DNA of 64,000 nt from Arenicola marina (taxonomy: Eukaryota; Annelida; Polychaeta; Arenicolidae). Positions 21,541 to 34,500 of this stretch are shown piece after piece. The stretch lies in assembly GCA_964019135.1 (NCBI GenBank), contig OZ025255.1, positions 25,893,708 through 25,957,707 on the forward strand, given 5' to 3'. Both the position numbers and the translations under genes were made by a program. The notes beneath the pieces are model-generated. The model worked only from the letters and a program-made list of their open reading frames with translations, was not told the DNA's origin and did no database searches. How positions within the stretch are numbered: position 1 is the stretch's first letter; each line of letters opens with the position of its first letter.

Positions 21541-24150
21541 GCGGCCAATGTTAACGAAGCTGCGACTGTATGGGTTGACATTTATTTTAAAACAGTAGAA
21601 TTTTGCATACCGCACTACATGGCAACTATTCGTCCTGGATCAAAGTCTTGGATAACCAACCACATCAAACGTCTTATCAGAAAACGCTATCGTTTGTACA
21701 AACTAATGCAAAATGTTACGCGAACAGATGCCTTAGGTTCTTATGAAAGGTTACGCAATGACATTGTTAATGAAATCCGCAAAAGCAAGGCACTTTATGC
21801 CGCGCAAAGTGAAGATCGTCTCCTACTCGAACCATGTGGTTGGCGCAATTGGTGGAACATCATTAAACGTGAGCTAAATCTAAGGAAGACAGAAACCCCT
21901 ATGCCCCTGCTTTACAAAGGTAACAGAATCTGCGACGACTTGGAAAAAGCGGAGGTGTTCAATGATTTTTTTTGTATTAAAAACTCGTGTTAATGATGCA
22001 AACATAATGTTAGGTGATTCTGAACTGGCAAGGTCCCCCTACCCTTTTATCCCAGACAAAGTCGTAAGCGAAGAGGAGGTATACAATATATTGTCCAAGT
22101 TAAAAGTCAATAAAGCTACTGGACGCGACAAAATAAGTAACCGACTACACACTATTGAGGCTAATGCGATTGCTTCACCATTATCTCGGTTATTAATTAG
22201 TGGAAGCTTGCGAGCGTTGTACCATTACATAAGAAAGGTTCGAAGTGTGATCCGTCAAAATATCGACCAGTTGCACTACTTCCCTGTGTTTCCAAGGTGT
22301 TTGAGAAGCTTATGTTTTGTCATATATTCCAACATTTAAAAGAAAACCGTATATTAAATCCACGTCAGTACGGTTTTATACCAGGAGATTCAACTAAATT
22401 GCTTTTTATATGTGACAATATTTATAGAGAACTTGATAGAGGTAACGATGTCCAATGCGTATTTATAGACTTGTGTAAAGCCTTTGACAAAGTGAGCCAC
22501 GCCGGTTTACTATATAAACTCCATCGTTATGGTATAAGAGGCCAAACATTACCATGGTTGAAGAGTTATTTGTCACATAGGTTTAAAATTGTTGTGCAGC
22601 GTAATAGGTCGTCGTCCATGCGTCAAGTTGAAGCCGGTGTTCCGCAAGGCTCCGTTTTGGGGCCTTTGCTTTTATTGGTTTACATTAACGATATTACAGA
22701 AGACGTAGACAGCGACACATTCCTCTTCGCTGACGATGTGGCTATATTCATGGTCATCGGTTTAGATGCCGAGGCAGCTTTAAGAGCATCACACCGCGAT
22801 CTACAATCTATACCTGGGTGGTCTGAAAATGGAAAATGGACATCAGCGTAGAGAAAACAAAGACTGTATTGTTCAGTAATAAGAATCGCGATATCAAACA
22901 TCGTGTGCATATAGCCGGCCGTACCATTGAACAAGTGTCATCTCATAGGCACCTGGGTATTACCTTTATGTCTAATATGTCATGGACAAGACACGTCCAA
23001 ATTATTACTACTAAAGCGTCCGTTAGATTGAATCTGCTTAAACGGGTGAAGTATAAGTGGTCTCGTAAGAGGTTAGAACTATTTTATTTGTCATATGTGC
23101 GGCCACTCTTAGAATATGGTAGTGTTGTATTTGCAAACTGTGATGCCAAGAGCAGCCAGGAGATCGAAAACCTTCAAGACGAGGCCATCCGCGTATTCAC
23201 TGGTGCAAAGAGCCGATGATCTAGAATGGGTTATTGAACGAAAGCGGTCTGCCCTCACTTATAAACCGCGGCCAATTTCAGATCGCTGTTAAATATGCCC
23301 AGTGTGTCCTAGGCGCAACCCCATCCTATATTATATCTAGACTACCACCCAGGTTGGGTTCCAACAGAATGACGCGAGGCAACAATGCCAATCAATTCCG
23401 CACCATCCATTGTACAACCAATAGCTACTTATCTAGTTTCTTCCCCGCAGGTACACGAAGGAGGAACTCTTTGCCGCGTGCACTGCGTATTCAATTTCGA
23501 TCTCTGTATTGCTCTCTGTATACCATACGTCAAAACAAGACAAGCTACTTCTATATGGGTTTAAGAAAATTGCAAATGACATTAGCGCAAATGCGACTGT
23601 GTTTTAGCAATTTAAACAAACATCTGTACGTTAAACTATGAAACGACAGCCCCCACTTTTCATGTGGTGCTGGTAGTGAGACTGTTATGCATTTTTTTCT
23701 CGACTGCCCTAATCCATATTTAACGTGACTGGCGAAAGAGAATATTTAATCGGCAGTCTTATTAGAATAACTCATGACCTCAATCGAAAAGATATTGTAT
23801 ATTTATTCCTCTATGGCCACGATCGTCTTACTGAAAACTCTTTTTGCAATTTTTTTATTGACGCCATATCTACATTTGTTTCATCTACTCATCGTTCCAG
23901 ATGTCAATATTAATAAGCTGTCTGGAGTAATCCTTTAAGTCTATCCCTCTTCCCTCTTCCTGTCTCTTTTCATGTACCGTTATATGTGATCAAACTTGCC
24001 TCGCCATTGTACCGTTGTACTATTGCATATTTTGTTTTACATTGTAATATATTGCTTTTCATTTTTTTGAGGAAGCCCCATGTTCCTAGCGTATGATATT
24101 CGGGGTATCCTCGTTAAATAACGTTTAAATAATTAAATAATTAAATAATG
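21541..24150 (+). mobile_element. CR1/jockey-like LINE in an SLC15 intron, left arm
   Basis: A LINE in gene orientation, 5' truncated in the endonuclease-RT linker (PGSKSWITNHIKRLIRKR). RT motifs follow in several broken frames: VNKATGRDKISNR, PRQYGFIPGDS, FIDLCKAFDKVSH, VPQGSVLGP and FADDVAIFMV, then LGITFMSNMSWTRHV. Frame breaks occur near 21,990, 22,200-22,300 and 22,835. The 3' end carries short TAAATAAT repeats at 24,115-24,150. The same insertion with the same 5' junction is at 48,780-50,590. Confidence 0.88.
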
Positions 24151-24269
24151 TTTAAACCAAGTATTTTTTAGAAATTCGCATTACCATTTACCAAAAATCG
24201 AGACAATCACTATAACGTTCCCAGTTTTTATTTAATCACGCTGCCAGTTATTTCACTGCTACAGGTGTT

Positions 24270-24600
24270 TCGCTACAGGTGTTTGCTACAGGTACCTTGT
24301 GTACCGTGTTTTGTAAATCGCCCAAGTAGTCTTTGTACAAAAAATTCCCATTTTCTCGCCAAAATGTCCTCCTCCATGAAAGGGCAAGTCAGACACACGA
24401 CACCTTGCGTAAGACATAACATTAGTATCTGGCCGCGGATGACTATATTGACCAAGGACACACATTCAAGGTCAAGGTTACAATAAGGTCACGATGTTTA
24501 CCCGCATAACTCCGGTAATACTGGGTCTCAACATGTTCAAGTTGAACCATTATACTTCTCTGATCAACTGTCAGTAATGGTCAGTGATGGTCAGTAAAGT
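24270..24600. repeat. Dispersed repeat with GACCTTGACC-type motif, left arm
   Basis: Shares ACACGACACCTTGCGTAAGACATAAC and TCAAGGTCAAGG with 48,340-48,690 (partner arm) and, in a more diverged copy, with 56,575-56,760. No coding capacity. Confidence 0.6.
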
Positions 24601-24759
24601 ATAGCAATTTGTTGGTGATTTCTTCCAGCCATAGCTGAAGGATTAGTGTCTCGATCCCTAGCTATTACGCCTAGAAAACGTTCGCCTTCTGCCGTTTCAA
24701 CTCTAGATATGGCCTACAACAGGCAATTCACTTACATTGGGGCCAACAGCGGGCAGTCT

Positions 24760-25110
24760 ACCTCAAATATGGCTTTAGGCTGAATTGCCCGTTGGAAACT
24801 TGATTGCGCTTAAATGGCGAGTTGGAAGCTCTATTTAGTTGGATTTGCACGTTGAAAATTCCGATTTCGCCGATGGAATCTCTATTTATGCCGACTTGCT
24901 TGTTGGAAGCTCTATTTAAGCTGAATCACCAGCGGTTAGCTCTATTTTGCATCAAGTTGCCATTGTAGGCTCTTTTTGACATTAATTGCCATCTGAAAGC
25001 TCCATTTCATATAAAGTGCCCGTTAAAGCCTGGATTTTGTCTGAATTCGTCCGTTGGAAGTTTTGTTTCGCATGAATTGCGCGTGGAATTTCTATTCAGG
25101 TTGATTGCAC
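24760..25110. repeat. Degenerate about 38-bp tandem repeat, left arm
   Basis: Eight to nine loose copies of a unit like GTTGGAAGCTCTATTTAAGC. The partner tract is 47,740-48,075. Confidence 0.7.
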
Positions 25111-26204
25111 GTTAATCGATCTTTATATTGACTCAAACTCCAACGAATCATGTCCACGACGATACTTGAAAGCATGGTAACAAGTCTTAAGGCTAAAGGC
25201 TGTAAGGCTGTAAACGAACTGGTCAATAGGTAATTACAAAATAAAAATCGATCTCCTTGAGGGTATATAGTAACCCTACGCGGCGAACAGGCACGATTGA
25301 AAGCCAAATATGGAAGAATTATTAGTAATTACACTAAAATCAATCACCAAAATGAATTTATGACAAATATAATGATTAACCATTTGAAAGGAGAGAAAAC
25401 GTTTTAATCTGTTATTGATCTTAATTCTTTTGGTACTTAGTTCCACTATCCTACGGCACAACCCGAGCACGGCGGTGCCTCCGTCGGGTAAGTGACATCG
25501 CTGTTCTGAGCTTCCACAATCCACACGTTTCGTTCCCTTTTCCCCAATATAACGACAGCCGATTCTGTGACAAGATGTCAGCCTGATTTCTGTAAGCTTT
25601 TGCGACATAAAACAGCGTTTAGTCATGACAAAGTCACAAGGTCACGATCCAACCAGTGTCATGCACCAGGATGATGGTGGAGTAATATGAAGCGAGACTT
25701 CAAGTCAAATTAGACTACGTTAGGCAAAGATGGACGATGTTCGGAGAGATATTTCATATGACCGAAATGTCGCTGCACACTTCACACAATAAAATAACGT
25801 GAATAAACATTGTCTATGTCAGTTTGCTGCTGACAGCTGAAGGCCTGGAGCAACATAGGGAAACATTCAACCTGTCCGTGTGCAAGCACGACAGTCGCTA
25901 TACCGACGTCACCGCCGCCATTAACCAACCTCAGTGCGTGTCCAGACGACATATCTACGCCATCACCCCTTTCAACCAATCACAGTTCATGGAGCTCCCG
26001 CCGGACATGTAAGTACCCGTGCTCGTTCTATGTACAGTGATTGTTTATCTATAGCCGGTATGTTGCAATGTTTATATGCCCAAAAGGATATGCAGTCTTT
26101 ATCACTATAGGTGATCACTATGTCTGATGACAGTATGATCTGTTCAGACTGATGTTTTATAGCTTCCCAGCCTGCTTTTTCCCCGCATGCTTTATATGAA
26201 TCGG

Positions 26205-26580
26205 TGTATCTCGAATTGAACAGTGCACCTTTTAAACGGATCCCAACGTTAACAGTGGATCTTTCGGACGGATCGCGACTTCAGCAGAAACTGTGTATAT
26301 TTGAGACGGATCTCAACTTAAGCAGACACTGTTTATCTTCCCATCGGATTTCGACTTTAACTGCAGATCGTGGTGACGGACCTCGACTTAAAATGTGTAC
26401 CTTTCATACGGATCTCGACGTTATCGATGCATCTTGCCAACGGATCTCAACTGTAACAGTTTATCTTTCCGACGGATTTCGACTGTGACAGTCTTTCTTT
26501 CTTGACTAACAAATCTCGACTTTAACAGCGCATCCTTCTGACGGATCTCGAATTTGACAGTGGACCTTTTCCACGGAAAC
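26205..26580. repeat. Degenerate tandem repeat around CGGATCTCGACTTTAACAG, left arm
   Basis: About ten imperfect copies spaced 30-40 bases. The partner tract is 45,200-45,560 in the right arm. Confidence 0.7.
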
Positions 26581-27057
26581 GTTCTTACTCACCCTGCCTG
26601 CCTCAATCAATTTTATACGACTTAAGGGTATGAATTACCTCAAACAGGTACGATATATACCTCCCCCCAGGGAGTGCTACTGGTGTGTCGCTCGCCCATG
26701 GCGTGGTTGTGGAGGGAGGCGGCGTGTACACAGTCAGCATAAGACCGAATTACCCAGGATCGCATCAGGTACTATGAAAATAAATAACCATTCAGCTTTA
26801 ATAAAGCTTCGGTCAGAATGACTGTAGGACGGGCAAAAATCTGACAGGGCCCGTCTGTTTGCCTAATCAGGCGACAACTAATATGTTATGACACTACAGC
26901 CTTATGGCGGTTTTTGCACCACATTTGCGCACAAATAGAAACCATTTAATAATCAAATTTCATCAAAACATTGTCCCCTACCTTGATTTTTGGTCCGTGT
27001 GGTCGATGCTGTTGACAGAATCCGCTGTTCAAATATTGTATTGGTTGGTCTTTGCAG

Positions 27058-27189
27058 ATGGAGAGTGCGATGTATGTGTTGATACCACCCAATCAAATAT
27101 CGGTCCTCTGGCAGATTCCGCAGTATATTCTGCTAGTAATAGCTGAAGTCACTTTCTACATATCCGGGGCAACCTTAACCTACACACAG
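27058..27189 (+). CDS. SLC15 left copy, helix 10 exon (intact)
   Basis: A 132-nt phase-0 exon: MESAMYVLIPPNQISVLWQI, PQYILLVIAEVTFY, ISGATLTYTQ. The Glu of VIAEV aligns with Glu595 of human PEPT1, which is needed for transport. The right copy has a 25-nt deletion in this exon, so the left keeps the better version. Confidence 0.85.
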
Positions 27190-28789
27190 GTCAGTATCAC
27201 ATGCCGTAACCTTCAGCTCAATCAGTATCACAGGCCTTAGGCCACACGCAGGTGAGTCTCGCAGGCTTTAACCAACACCTAGGTCAGTATCTCAGGACTT
27301 AACCTACACCCAGGTTCTTGGTCATGGTAATAATATATTGGCAACTTTCCTGAAAATTCTCGCGCAACTATCATGCGAGGCACGGTGAACGATCCTAGTT
27401 TAGAATGCACGATAGATGTCAACATGTTATGTAGTTCCTGTAGCTGGAAAATGTCGTCTCCTTTGAGCGTTTTTCTGGACGCAAAAATAACCAAAGTACA
27501 AGTATTGTTAAAGACTATTAACTAGTGTGTTAGCGAAGTAGTGTTTGAGCACATCTCAAAGTTTGTTTCAGATAACAGTTTTCCTTCTAAGCGAGAGTGG
27601 AAACATATATGTTATATATTAAGCTTCACAAATCTCTCGCAACAACTTGTTCAGGAAAAAAATATATAATTACTTTAACGGCGTATTTGGATCTTACCTG
27701 TATGTACGTATTTACATATATATGCATCTTGTGAATATTGCCAAAAACGAATATGTGTCTCTGTTACCAGGCGGATAGAGAGATGTTCTGGACTAAAATA
27801 ATTAACGAATGTAGTTTTTTTCCTACCTATTTAGTTTAAGTGAAAACAGAGTAACCACTCTAATTTGAGGCCATATACCACATCTAGACAAATACGCGGA
27901 TGATTTAGACTTGTTCACCACAATAAGTGGCAGGGCTTGGCAGGCTCTGCCCTTTGAGCCGCGTCTACCCTATTACTAATGACGACAGTATTGCCAAATG
28001 ATATTCTAAATATTTAATTGTCTGTTAATATTCATCAACGTTTTACTGTTATTAGTGTTACCGTTATTACTGTGTTATTTATGTATTTGAGTCCAGCCGA
28101 TGGGGGACATAACTTACATGCATATAAGCATTTTTTAAAGCTTACGGTTGCTATACATAATATTTTGGTTGTTATAGGCCCCGGGAGGTATGAAGTCCTT
28201 GCTGCAAGCTTATTGGTTGCTGCTGACTGCCGTAGGCAACACATTTGACGCCATTGTAACTGGCGGCCAATGGATGCCGACTCAGGTGAGGGAACGTGTG
28301 GTATCGACATTAATTAATATGTTTAAGAATATCAAACGCAAGTGGTTATGCCATATTATAACATTCGCGCCCGAGCCCCTCACTATTTGTGGCTTCGCCA
28401 AGCGATGCCGATTGGATGCATATCAACGAACACTCATTTGATCCACGAATGCGTGCGGTTTGCCAAACAGTTTTTTATCGATGAATCACCTTCATGAATT
28501 GTGGCCTTGATTTGTCGTACGCCGCTTAAAGATATCTTCTGAACTAATTTGAGATCCTTATATGCTGAACTTGAGATCCCTCTATGCTGAACGTTGGGAG
28601 CACTCTATGCTGAACTTGCGAATCCCAGTTGATACTATAACCTGATAACAGTGTCACTGTTTCTGTTCATTTATGTCAGACCCTGAATGTAACCAAGAAT
28701 TGTATTGTATGCAGTTTTCGTGGTTCCTTGCATTGATAAAAACCTGCAGGAATGGCGGCACGCGCATCAAGGCCGACCGCTTTTATCTA

Positions 28790-29275
28790 TATCGGGACTT
28801 GGGAAGGGAGTCCCGTGTGGTGAACTGATGGCCAGATGGTTGTCTGGCGATGTGAAGGGAATCCCATCGGGTGAACTGGTGGCTAGATGATTGAGTAGCG
28901 ATGGGAAGGGAGTCCCGTGTGGTGAACTGATGGCCAGATGGTTGTCTGGCAATGTGAAGGGAATCCCATCGGGTGAACTGGTGGCTAGATGATTGACTAG
29001 CGATGGGAAGGGAGTCCCGTGTGGTGAACTGATGGCCACAAGGTTGTCTGGCGATGTGAAGGGAGTCCCATCGGGTGAACTGGTGGCTAGATGATTGACT
29101 AGCGATGGGAAGGGAGTCCCGTGTGGTGAACTGATGGCCACATGGTTGTCTGGCGATGTGAAGGGAGTTCCATCGGGTGAACTGGTGGCTAGTTGGTTGT
29201 CTAGCGATGGGAAGGGAGGCCCGTGTGGTGAACTGATGGCCGGATGGTTGTCTGGCGATGTGAAGGGAGTGGCCA
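28790..29275. repeat. 102-bp minisatellite, left arm, about 5 copies
   Basis: Unit of about 102 bp containing GGGAAGGGAGTCCCGTGTGG, GAACTGATGGCCAGATGG, TTGTCTGGCGATGTGAAGGG and GGTGAACTGGTGGCTAGATG. It is itself a doubled unit of about 51 bp. The partner at 42,905-43,085 has under two units. The long open frames on both strands reflect the period (34 codons). Confidence 0.92.
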
Positions 29276-29941
29276 CCTTTTGTTTGACGTCTTGTTTCAT
29301 TGCTTTGCGTTAGAGGTCTGGAATGAATAAATGGGGACACGCTACAGAAGCATATTTGAAAAATCAATATTCGACCTCGACCCGCCAAATTCCTGAGGAT
29401 CTAAAAAAGCGACATGGACACAGATTTTTTGGACAAAATCACTGGACATAGCCAAAAAGCGAAACGTAACGTCGTGAGAAATCAACCTTCGACACGAAGG
29501 ATTTGGAAAATTCGTCACTGAAGACTGGACCCCCCACCCCCCTTCCAGAGCCCCTACCTTATGTCTTTATAGCAGCGATATAACAATTTAACGGGCCACA
29601 GGGCAGTTTCGGCTATGTTCGCGATCAGCTCGAACAGAAATGTACTCGTTAAGACGACCGTCAACTGGTAGGAATGGCCGATAGTTAATAGGCCATCCGC
29701 CAGTGTAATGGTAAATGCTAATAATATGACTACCGGCTTGCCCGCCTAAAACAGTTAATGTCAAAATAACTTTGTTAAAAGCAATGCATGAATCCCCGTC
29801 GCGGAGGGGAAAGGCGAGCTCATTATGTTTTATAAATGATCTACATCTTTCATTTGATAAAATATTAAATGGGGATGATATATGTTGGTTATTTCATGCC
29901 CTATGATACTAATAATGCTAATCTCTATTTCTCCCCCAAAG

Positions 29942-30175
29942 GCTGCCGAGTTCTTCTTCTTCGGCTCACTCATGGCCCTGCTGACTGTAGTCTTCGCGGT
30001 GATGTCACACTTTTACAAGTATGTGGAACCCAACAATGGAATGCATGGCAATCATACGGAAGATGACATGCAGGAACTGGTGGAGGCGGAAGAACTGCCC
30101 TCGCGCCGTGATCCAGGAGAACACGATAAAGAAGGCCCGTCCTATACCATGTATGGCACAACAAACTCCAATTAA
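29942..30175 (+). CDS. SLC15 left copy, last exon (helix 12 and cytosolic tail)
   Basis: The acceptor is CCCCCAAAG. The exon reads AAEFFFFGSLMALLTVVFAV, then MSHFYKYVEPNNG and an acidic, charged tail, ending in NSN and TAA. This matches the final helix and short C-terminal tail of SLC15A1/A2. Both copies are open here. Confidence 0.88.
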   Translation, partial: AAEFFFFGSLMALLTVVFAVMSHFYKYVEPNNGMHGNHTEDDMQELVEAEELPSRRDPGEHDKEGPSYTMYGTTNSN

Positions 30176-30699
30176 TCTTGTGAATATCGCGACAGAATAA
30201 TGTGTTAATTGTTGATTGTACACGTGGAAATAGCACATACAACAACTTATGTAATATCGAAGAGTACATCAAATAAGCTGGTTAAGCATAAACAAGTTGG
30301 ATTTCTTAGTCGTGCATGCAAGTGAATCTCGTTTTGTGTGTGCGATACCTCACGAGATTACATTTTGATGACGACGTTATATGCAACCTTAATTTTTTAA
30401 AGCGCAACTTGCTTGCTCCCTGCTTGACGAGTCAGAAAGCTGTCATCTTAGTTATCTTTATTTACATCAAGCTTTGAATAAGAATATCACTTAAACATTA
30501 AATAATGAATAGTATTAACTTAAATATTGTGTCATTAGTTTATATAAATCTTCAATCATGTCTTATGTATGTAGCAAATATATTTGTCATTTGTACCTAC
30601 ATTTATGTCTGAGATATATTACAAATAGATATAGATCTAAGCTTATGACAAATAAATATGTATGGTACATATGTTTTTATCTGTGATTAACTTAATTTG

Positions 30700-32300
30700 T
30701 CATGTTTGTGTTGTTGATAATATTGAAATGGAGTTTCTTGCAAGTAAACAGTGAAGTAGATATATACCAATAAAACATTGCAAAGTATGTAAATATGAAT
30801 AGGCAAGAGTACAAATACGTAGTTGTAAAGTTCAACCAAATCTATGAAGAAATGAAAAAGTTAACGGACTGCATAAGAGCACTATTAAAAAAAAGATATG
30901 AATATGCAAATGCCATGAATATGTTTGTCATCACGGAAAGTTGAAAGTTGGTTCTTATTATCACCTATTAAACTGTAATGTTCGATAATATTTGAAATGT
31001 TGTAAACAGGTGGAACGTATTATGATATATATATAGCAACTGCGCAGATGTCTGAACAAGTTTTAATACGAAACTTATTTATTTATTATTACGACACACA
31101 GGATTTATTAACAAGGCAACATGTCCTGGTGCTCTTGTACTTAAATATAGGAAAATTAAGGGAATAACAGAAACAACAACAGCCATAAATATTGATTATT
31201 GGTATCATTTTGCTACAGGTGATTTTTATGCTGGTTAAATTAATATATATATAAACCTGCCAAAAATGTACACCGTTATTCGTGTTATTTCTGCAGGAGC
31301 ATATTGTTATTATGTCAACTATATAGACCTCAGGACAACAGAAGGGTACCAAGAACGCCTCAATTTGCAAATGTCATGAACAATGTTGTCACCAAGGGTG
31401 GACTTAATGTAGAAGAATGTTGATGATTATTATATCTATTATACCATAATTTCCTATTTTATTTTAAAAGTCATAAACTGATATTATCTTCATGCAAATT
31501 AATGGAGAGTTTAAAAAGTTATTATACGCATGACACACATCTATTTATTACGGCGTACCCATGATTTATTATCCAAGGAACATGCCTGTGTCATAATTGT
31601 AGTTGAAGGCAGTAGAATTAAGATATGACATTGACCTGACAAAGATGTATATTGATGATCCTTTTGTTATTATTTCTGATTTTTATGTTGGAAAAATAAA
31701 AAAAATATTCATATAAGCTGGATCCCTTATGCGTTAATTGTTATCGATATTTTTAATACTTTAGGGTTCTCTTGTTTCCTAATTATATGTCACATGTATA
31801 GACATCAGGATAAGAGTAGGTACGAAAGGTGTAATTTATTCAAAATTAATTAAACAACCTTAACGGGAAATGTTATGAATAAGCTTATGACGAAGTATGA
31901 AAAATATATATCTCATGTTTTGTACCTTCACTTAATTGTTGTATCTGCTACTGCAGGGACTATCATGAAATTTGAACTATCTGCATGTATATATGCTATC
32001 CGATAAAAGCAAATTCAGTACCAAGTGACCAATACACTGACTTACCATTGATCCTGTATGTTTACATTGCAGAATCTTCAGGAAAATCTCCATGTATATA
32101 AAGATGCCACCATTTGTTTCCTTGTGTGTTTATGTTACAAGTAGCCAAACAAAGTATAATTTAAGTAATCAAAATTAACAGGAAATGTTGAAATTACAGA
32201 TTCATGCATAACTAAAGCTATCAGTAAAAAGCTATCGTCCAATTAAAAATTATGAATTAAGGCTTAATTCCTGCGTCCCCATGTAAAGGAAGCATAGATT
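30700..32300. repeat. Possible degenerate about 480-bp repeat, AT-rich
   Basis: Similar phrases recur at about 30,915 (CCATGAATATGTTTGTCATC), 31,370 (GTCATGAACAATGTTGTCAC) and 31,875 (GTTATGAATAAGCTTATGAC), with other shared words between. The right arm has only the first unit (41,170-41,330). The period is approximate. Confidence 0.35.
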
Positions 32301-32844
32301 ATGTATTTTTGCCAGCATATGTGAAAGGACCCGTTGAATTGAGGTATGACTGAAGCCAAGTGCATACATGTATATACTTCGTGGATAGTAAGTTTGCCGC
32401 ACCACTTTCGATTAGAAATCTTAAACAATTTGATCCGGATCATTGTAGGGATTATAAGTACATGGCAATACTGGTCTAGTTTGTGGTTCTTTTAAATTGT
32501 TTGTCAAAATACCCATGAAAACTATGAATGCAAAAGAGCTGAAGCAATTTAGAAAGATATTGTTAACACAATAAATATACAGCATTGCTCTTTCAAAATT
32601 TGCCTATGTAAATGGTAGTTGCATTGATGATTGAAACTAAAAATTTGACGGTGATGGTTGTCCATACTTATTACTCGATCACTCCAGATCAGTGTAAACA
32701 CTAGGGAATCACCTATCTGTTGTGCGCCAAGTTTACTGATCGTGGCCAGTAATATAGAAAATTACAAGTACAAAGTGTCATTTACCAATATATTGACACT
32801 AGTAAGTTAACAGTTCTTTATTTAAGACGCACGAAAGACAAATT

Positions 32845-33400
32845 GTGACCCACTCCTTGTTCGGCGCGCCGGCCTCGCAGCTTGCCTGGTTCCACGCTCC
32901 ATGTCGTAACTATTATGACATCATTCTCTGCCTTAGATTTACTCCGCTAGGGCTCCACTATATGTCTGTTGTCGCCTACTTCCTCATTGCATTTTCACAC
33001 TCGCTCGCCATAATTTTTCAGAGTGGTACATGTGTTTTGGGAAAGCTCGTTATTTTTAGGTTTTATTCTTGAAAATTATAATGTAAGAAGCTGATCTGAC
33101 CTTTCTCAAGAATCTTGAAATTGGCCCCCGGCCGACCGCAGCGGTAACAGCGGAGCTTACGTAGCGCCACCGTGCGGGGAGCTTGGTATGACAGCCTTCT
33201 GCCAGCGGTATCCATTGTTAGGCAAAGGGCGAGTCAGACTGCGCACTGAACAAAAAGCACTTGGTCGTTTGTCTCCATGCAAACTACTAGGCCGGAAGTA
33301 GTACCCGCGAGAACTGAAATGCCCTATTAGTCAACAACAACCATCTTCGGGAGCAAAAGAGCAAAGATGGCTGACATAGCCCTACCAAATTACCATAATT
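32845..33400. repeat. MITE-like fragment and flank, left arm
   Basis: Contains GCCTTAGATTTACTCCGCTAGGGCTCC and a following TTGTCGCCTACTTCCTCATTGC, which match the 3' module of the 20.4-20.9 kb element, then the AAGAATCTTGAAATTGGCCC module at 33,100. The part from 33,060 to 33,400 matches 37,540-37,910 in the right arm. Confidence 0.55.
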
Positions 33401-33814
33401 TGAACAAAGAAATAGGGCCATGTTGTTAAATCTACTGTATAGCCAGTCAAAACTTTTAACAACATACTGTACTCTCCCTCAGCACACAGAACCAAAATCG
33501 CTCATCGATGTAGTAAACGCTACATCCGGGCCCTCATGACACGTCACGATGATCATCGTCATCCTTATCTAGCTATAACCTAAATTCACATGCAAACACC
33601 TCCAGCGCTATATTCCACCACAGACGACAAAGACCGTTTTCATGACACTCTGAGATAGGTCATAAATCAGGCGCCATAGGGCCACCATTTGTTTATTCTC
33701 GAGGAATTTCATGCACGCTTTGGGGATGATCATGGGTCTTGGCCGAGTTGAATGTGACATTTTTTGTGTAAAAGAAAACAATCAAAATGGACAACGTTTT
33801 ATTGGAGATCTGTG

Positions 33815-34500
33815 CGCAGCGTACTACGGGCTATGGATCCCTGCGCTAGACTATTGCTCCGTTGCGGGCTGTGGCTCCAGGCTATGGCTCCGAGCGCGGG
33901 CTACGGTTCGGAGCGAAGGCTATTTCACAATGCGTTTTACTACGGCTCCGGGCGCGGGCTATGGCTCCCTGCGCTGGACTAAGTCTCCGTGCCATGGACT
34001 GTCGCCCCAGGCTCCGATCGCCAGTCTATGGCTGTGGACTATGGCTCCGGACGCAGGCAATGGCTCCAGACGCGGACTATGTCTCCGTTCGCTGGACTAT
34101 AGCTCTGTGCTCTGGACAAAGGCTCTGTGCGCTGGACTATTGCTCCAGGCTTCGGTCGCCGGTCTATGGCTCCGGACGTTGGCTATGGCTGCGGACTATG
34201 GCTCCGGACGTGGGTGAGTGGTGGTAGGAGATGCATAGAGGGTTGCAGCCAGGAAGAGACGGTGGCATTGAGGGCGGGAGGGGGCGATTATACCACAGAA
34301 CCCCCGTGCGCGGGACTATGGCTGCGGATGCGAGTTATGGCTCCGTATGCTGGACTACGGCTCCAGGCCCCGGGTTATGGCTTCGGGCGCGGACTATGGC
34401 TCAGGGCGCGGGCTATGGCTCTAGGTTATGGCTTCGGGCGCGGGCTATGGCTCTCTGAGCAAGACTATGGCTGTCTGCGATGGACTATGGCTCCGTGCGC
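33815..34500. repeat. CTATGGCTCCGG minisatellite, left arm
   Basis: Roughly thirty degenerate units of about 20 bp (GGCTATGGCTCCGGGCGCG). The partner is 35,595-36,125. Long open frames rich in Arg, Leu, Trp, Ala and Tyr are by-products. Confidence 0.88.

Larger units (their letters stand above)
15655..30175 (+). pseudogene. SLC15/POT oligopeptide transporter-like gene, left copy (decayed)
   Basis: SLC15 proteins move di- and tripeptides with protons across the plasma membrane through about 12 helices. Exons read here: 15,655-15,796; 16,188-16,265; 17,571-17,648; 17,972-18,054; 18,370-18,450; 18,811-18,900; 19,189-19,233; 19,520-19,651; 19,918-19,999; 20,254-20,367; 21,090-21,266; 25,837-26,008; 26,648-26,768; 27,058-27,189; 28,178-28,285; 29,942-30,175. 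Hallmarks are GSRWTLQA, IPQYILLVIAE and GGMKSLLQAYW. Exon phases fit except at the 21,266/25,837 junction, where a small exon may be missed. Compared with the right copy it lacks four exons (two N-terminal and two with the PTR2 signature), has a one-base insertion in the 19,520 exon, and has the helix-2 His changed to Asn. I infer a pseudogene. Confidence 0.85.
13676..34430 (+). repeat. Left arm of a large inverted duplication
   Basis: This arm matches 35,610-64,000 in inverted orientation. Anchors read on both sides include 13,676-13,990 with 63,680-64,000, 14,960-15,080 with 59,040-59,150, all SLC15 exons from helix 2 onward, 30,200-31,020 with 41,170-42,000, 33,440-33,560 with 36,840-36,890 and 37,410-37,520, and 34,230-34,430 with 35,640-35,830. 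Exons differ by scattered substitutions and small indels, and introns by larger ones. The outer end is unknown because its partner would lie beyond the window. Confidence 0.93.

Noticed and set aside
28767..29388. Two overlapping minus-strand frames of 177 and 201 residues
   Set aside because: Both follow the 102-bp repeat in different frames and have no start context or homology; an effect of the period being a multiple of three.
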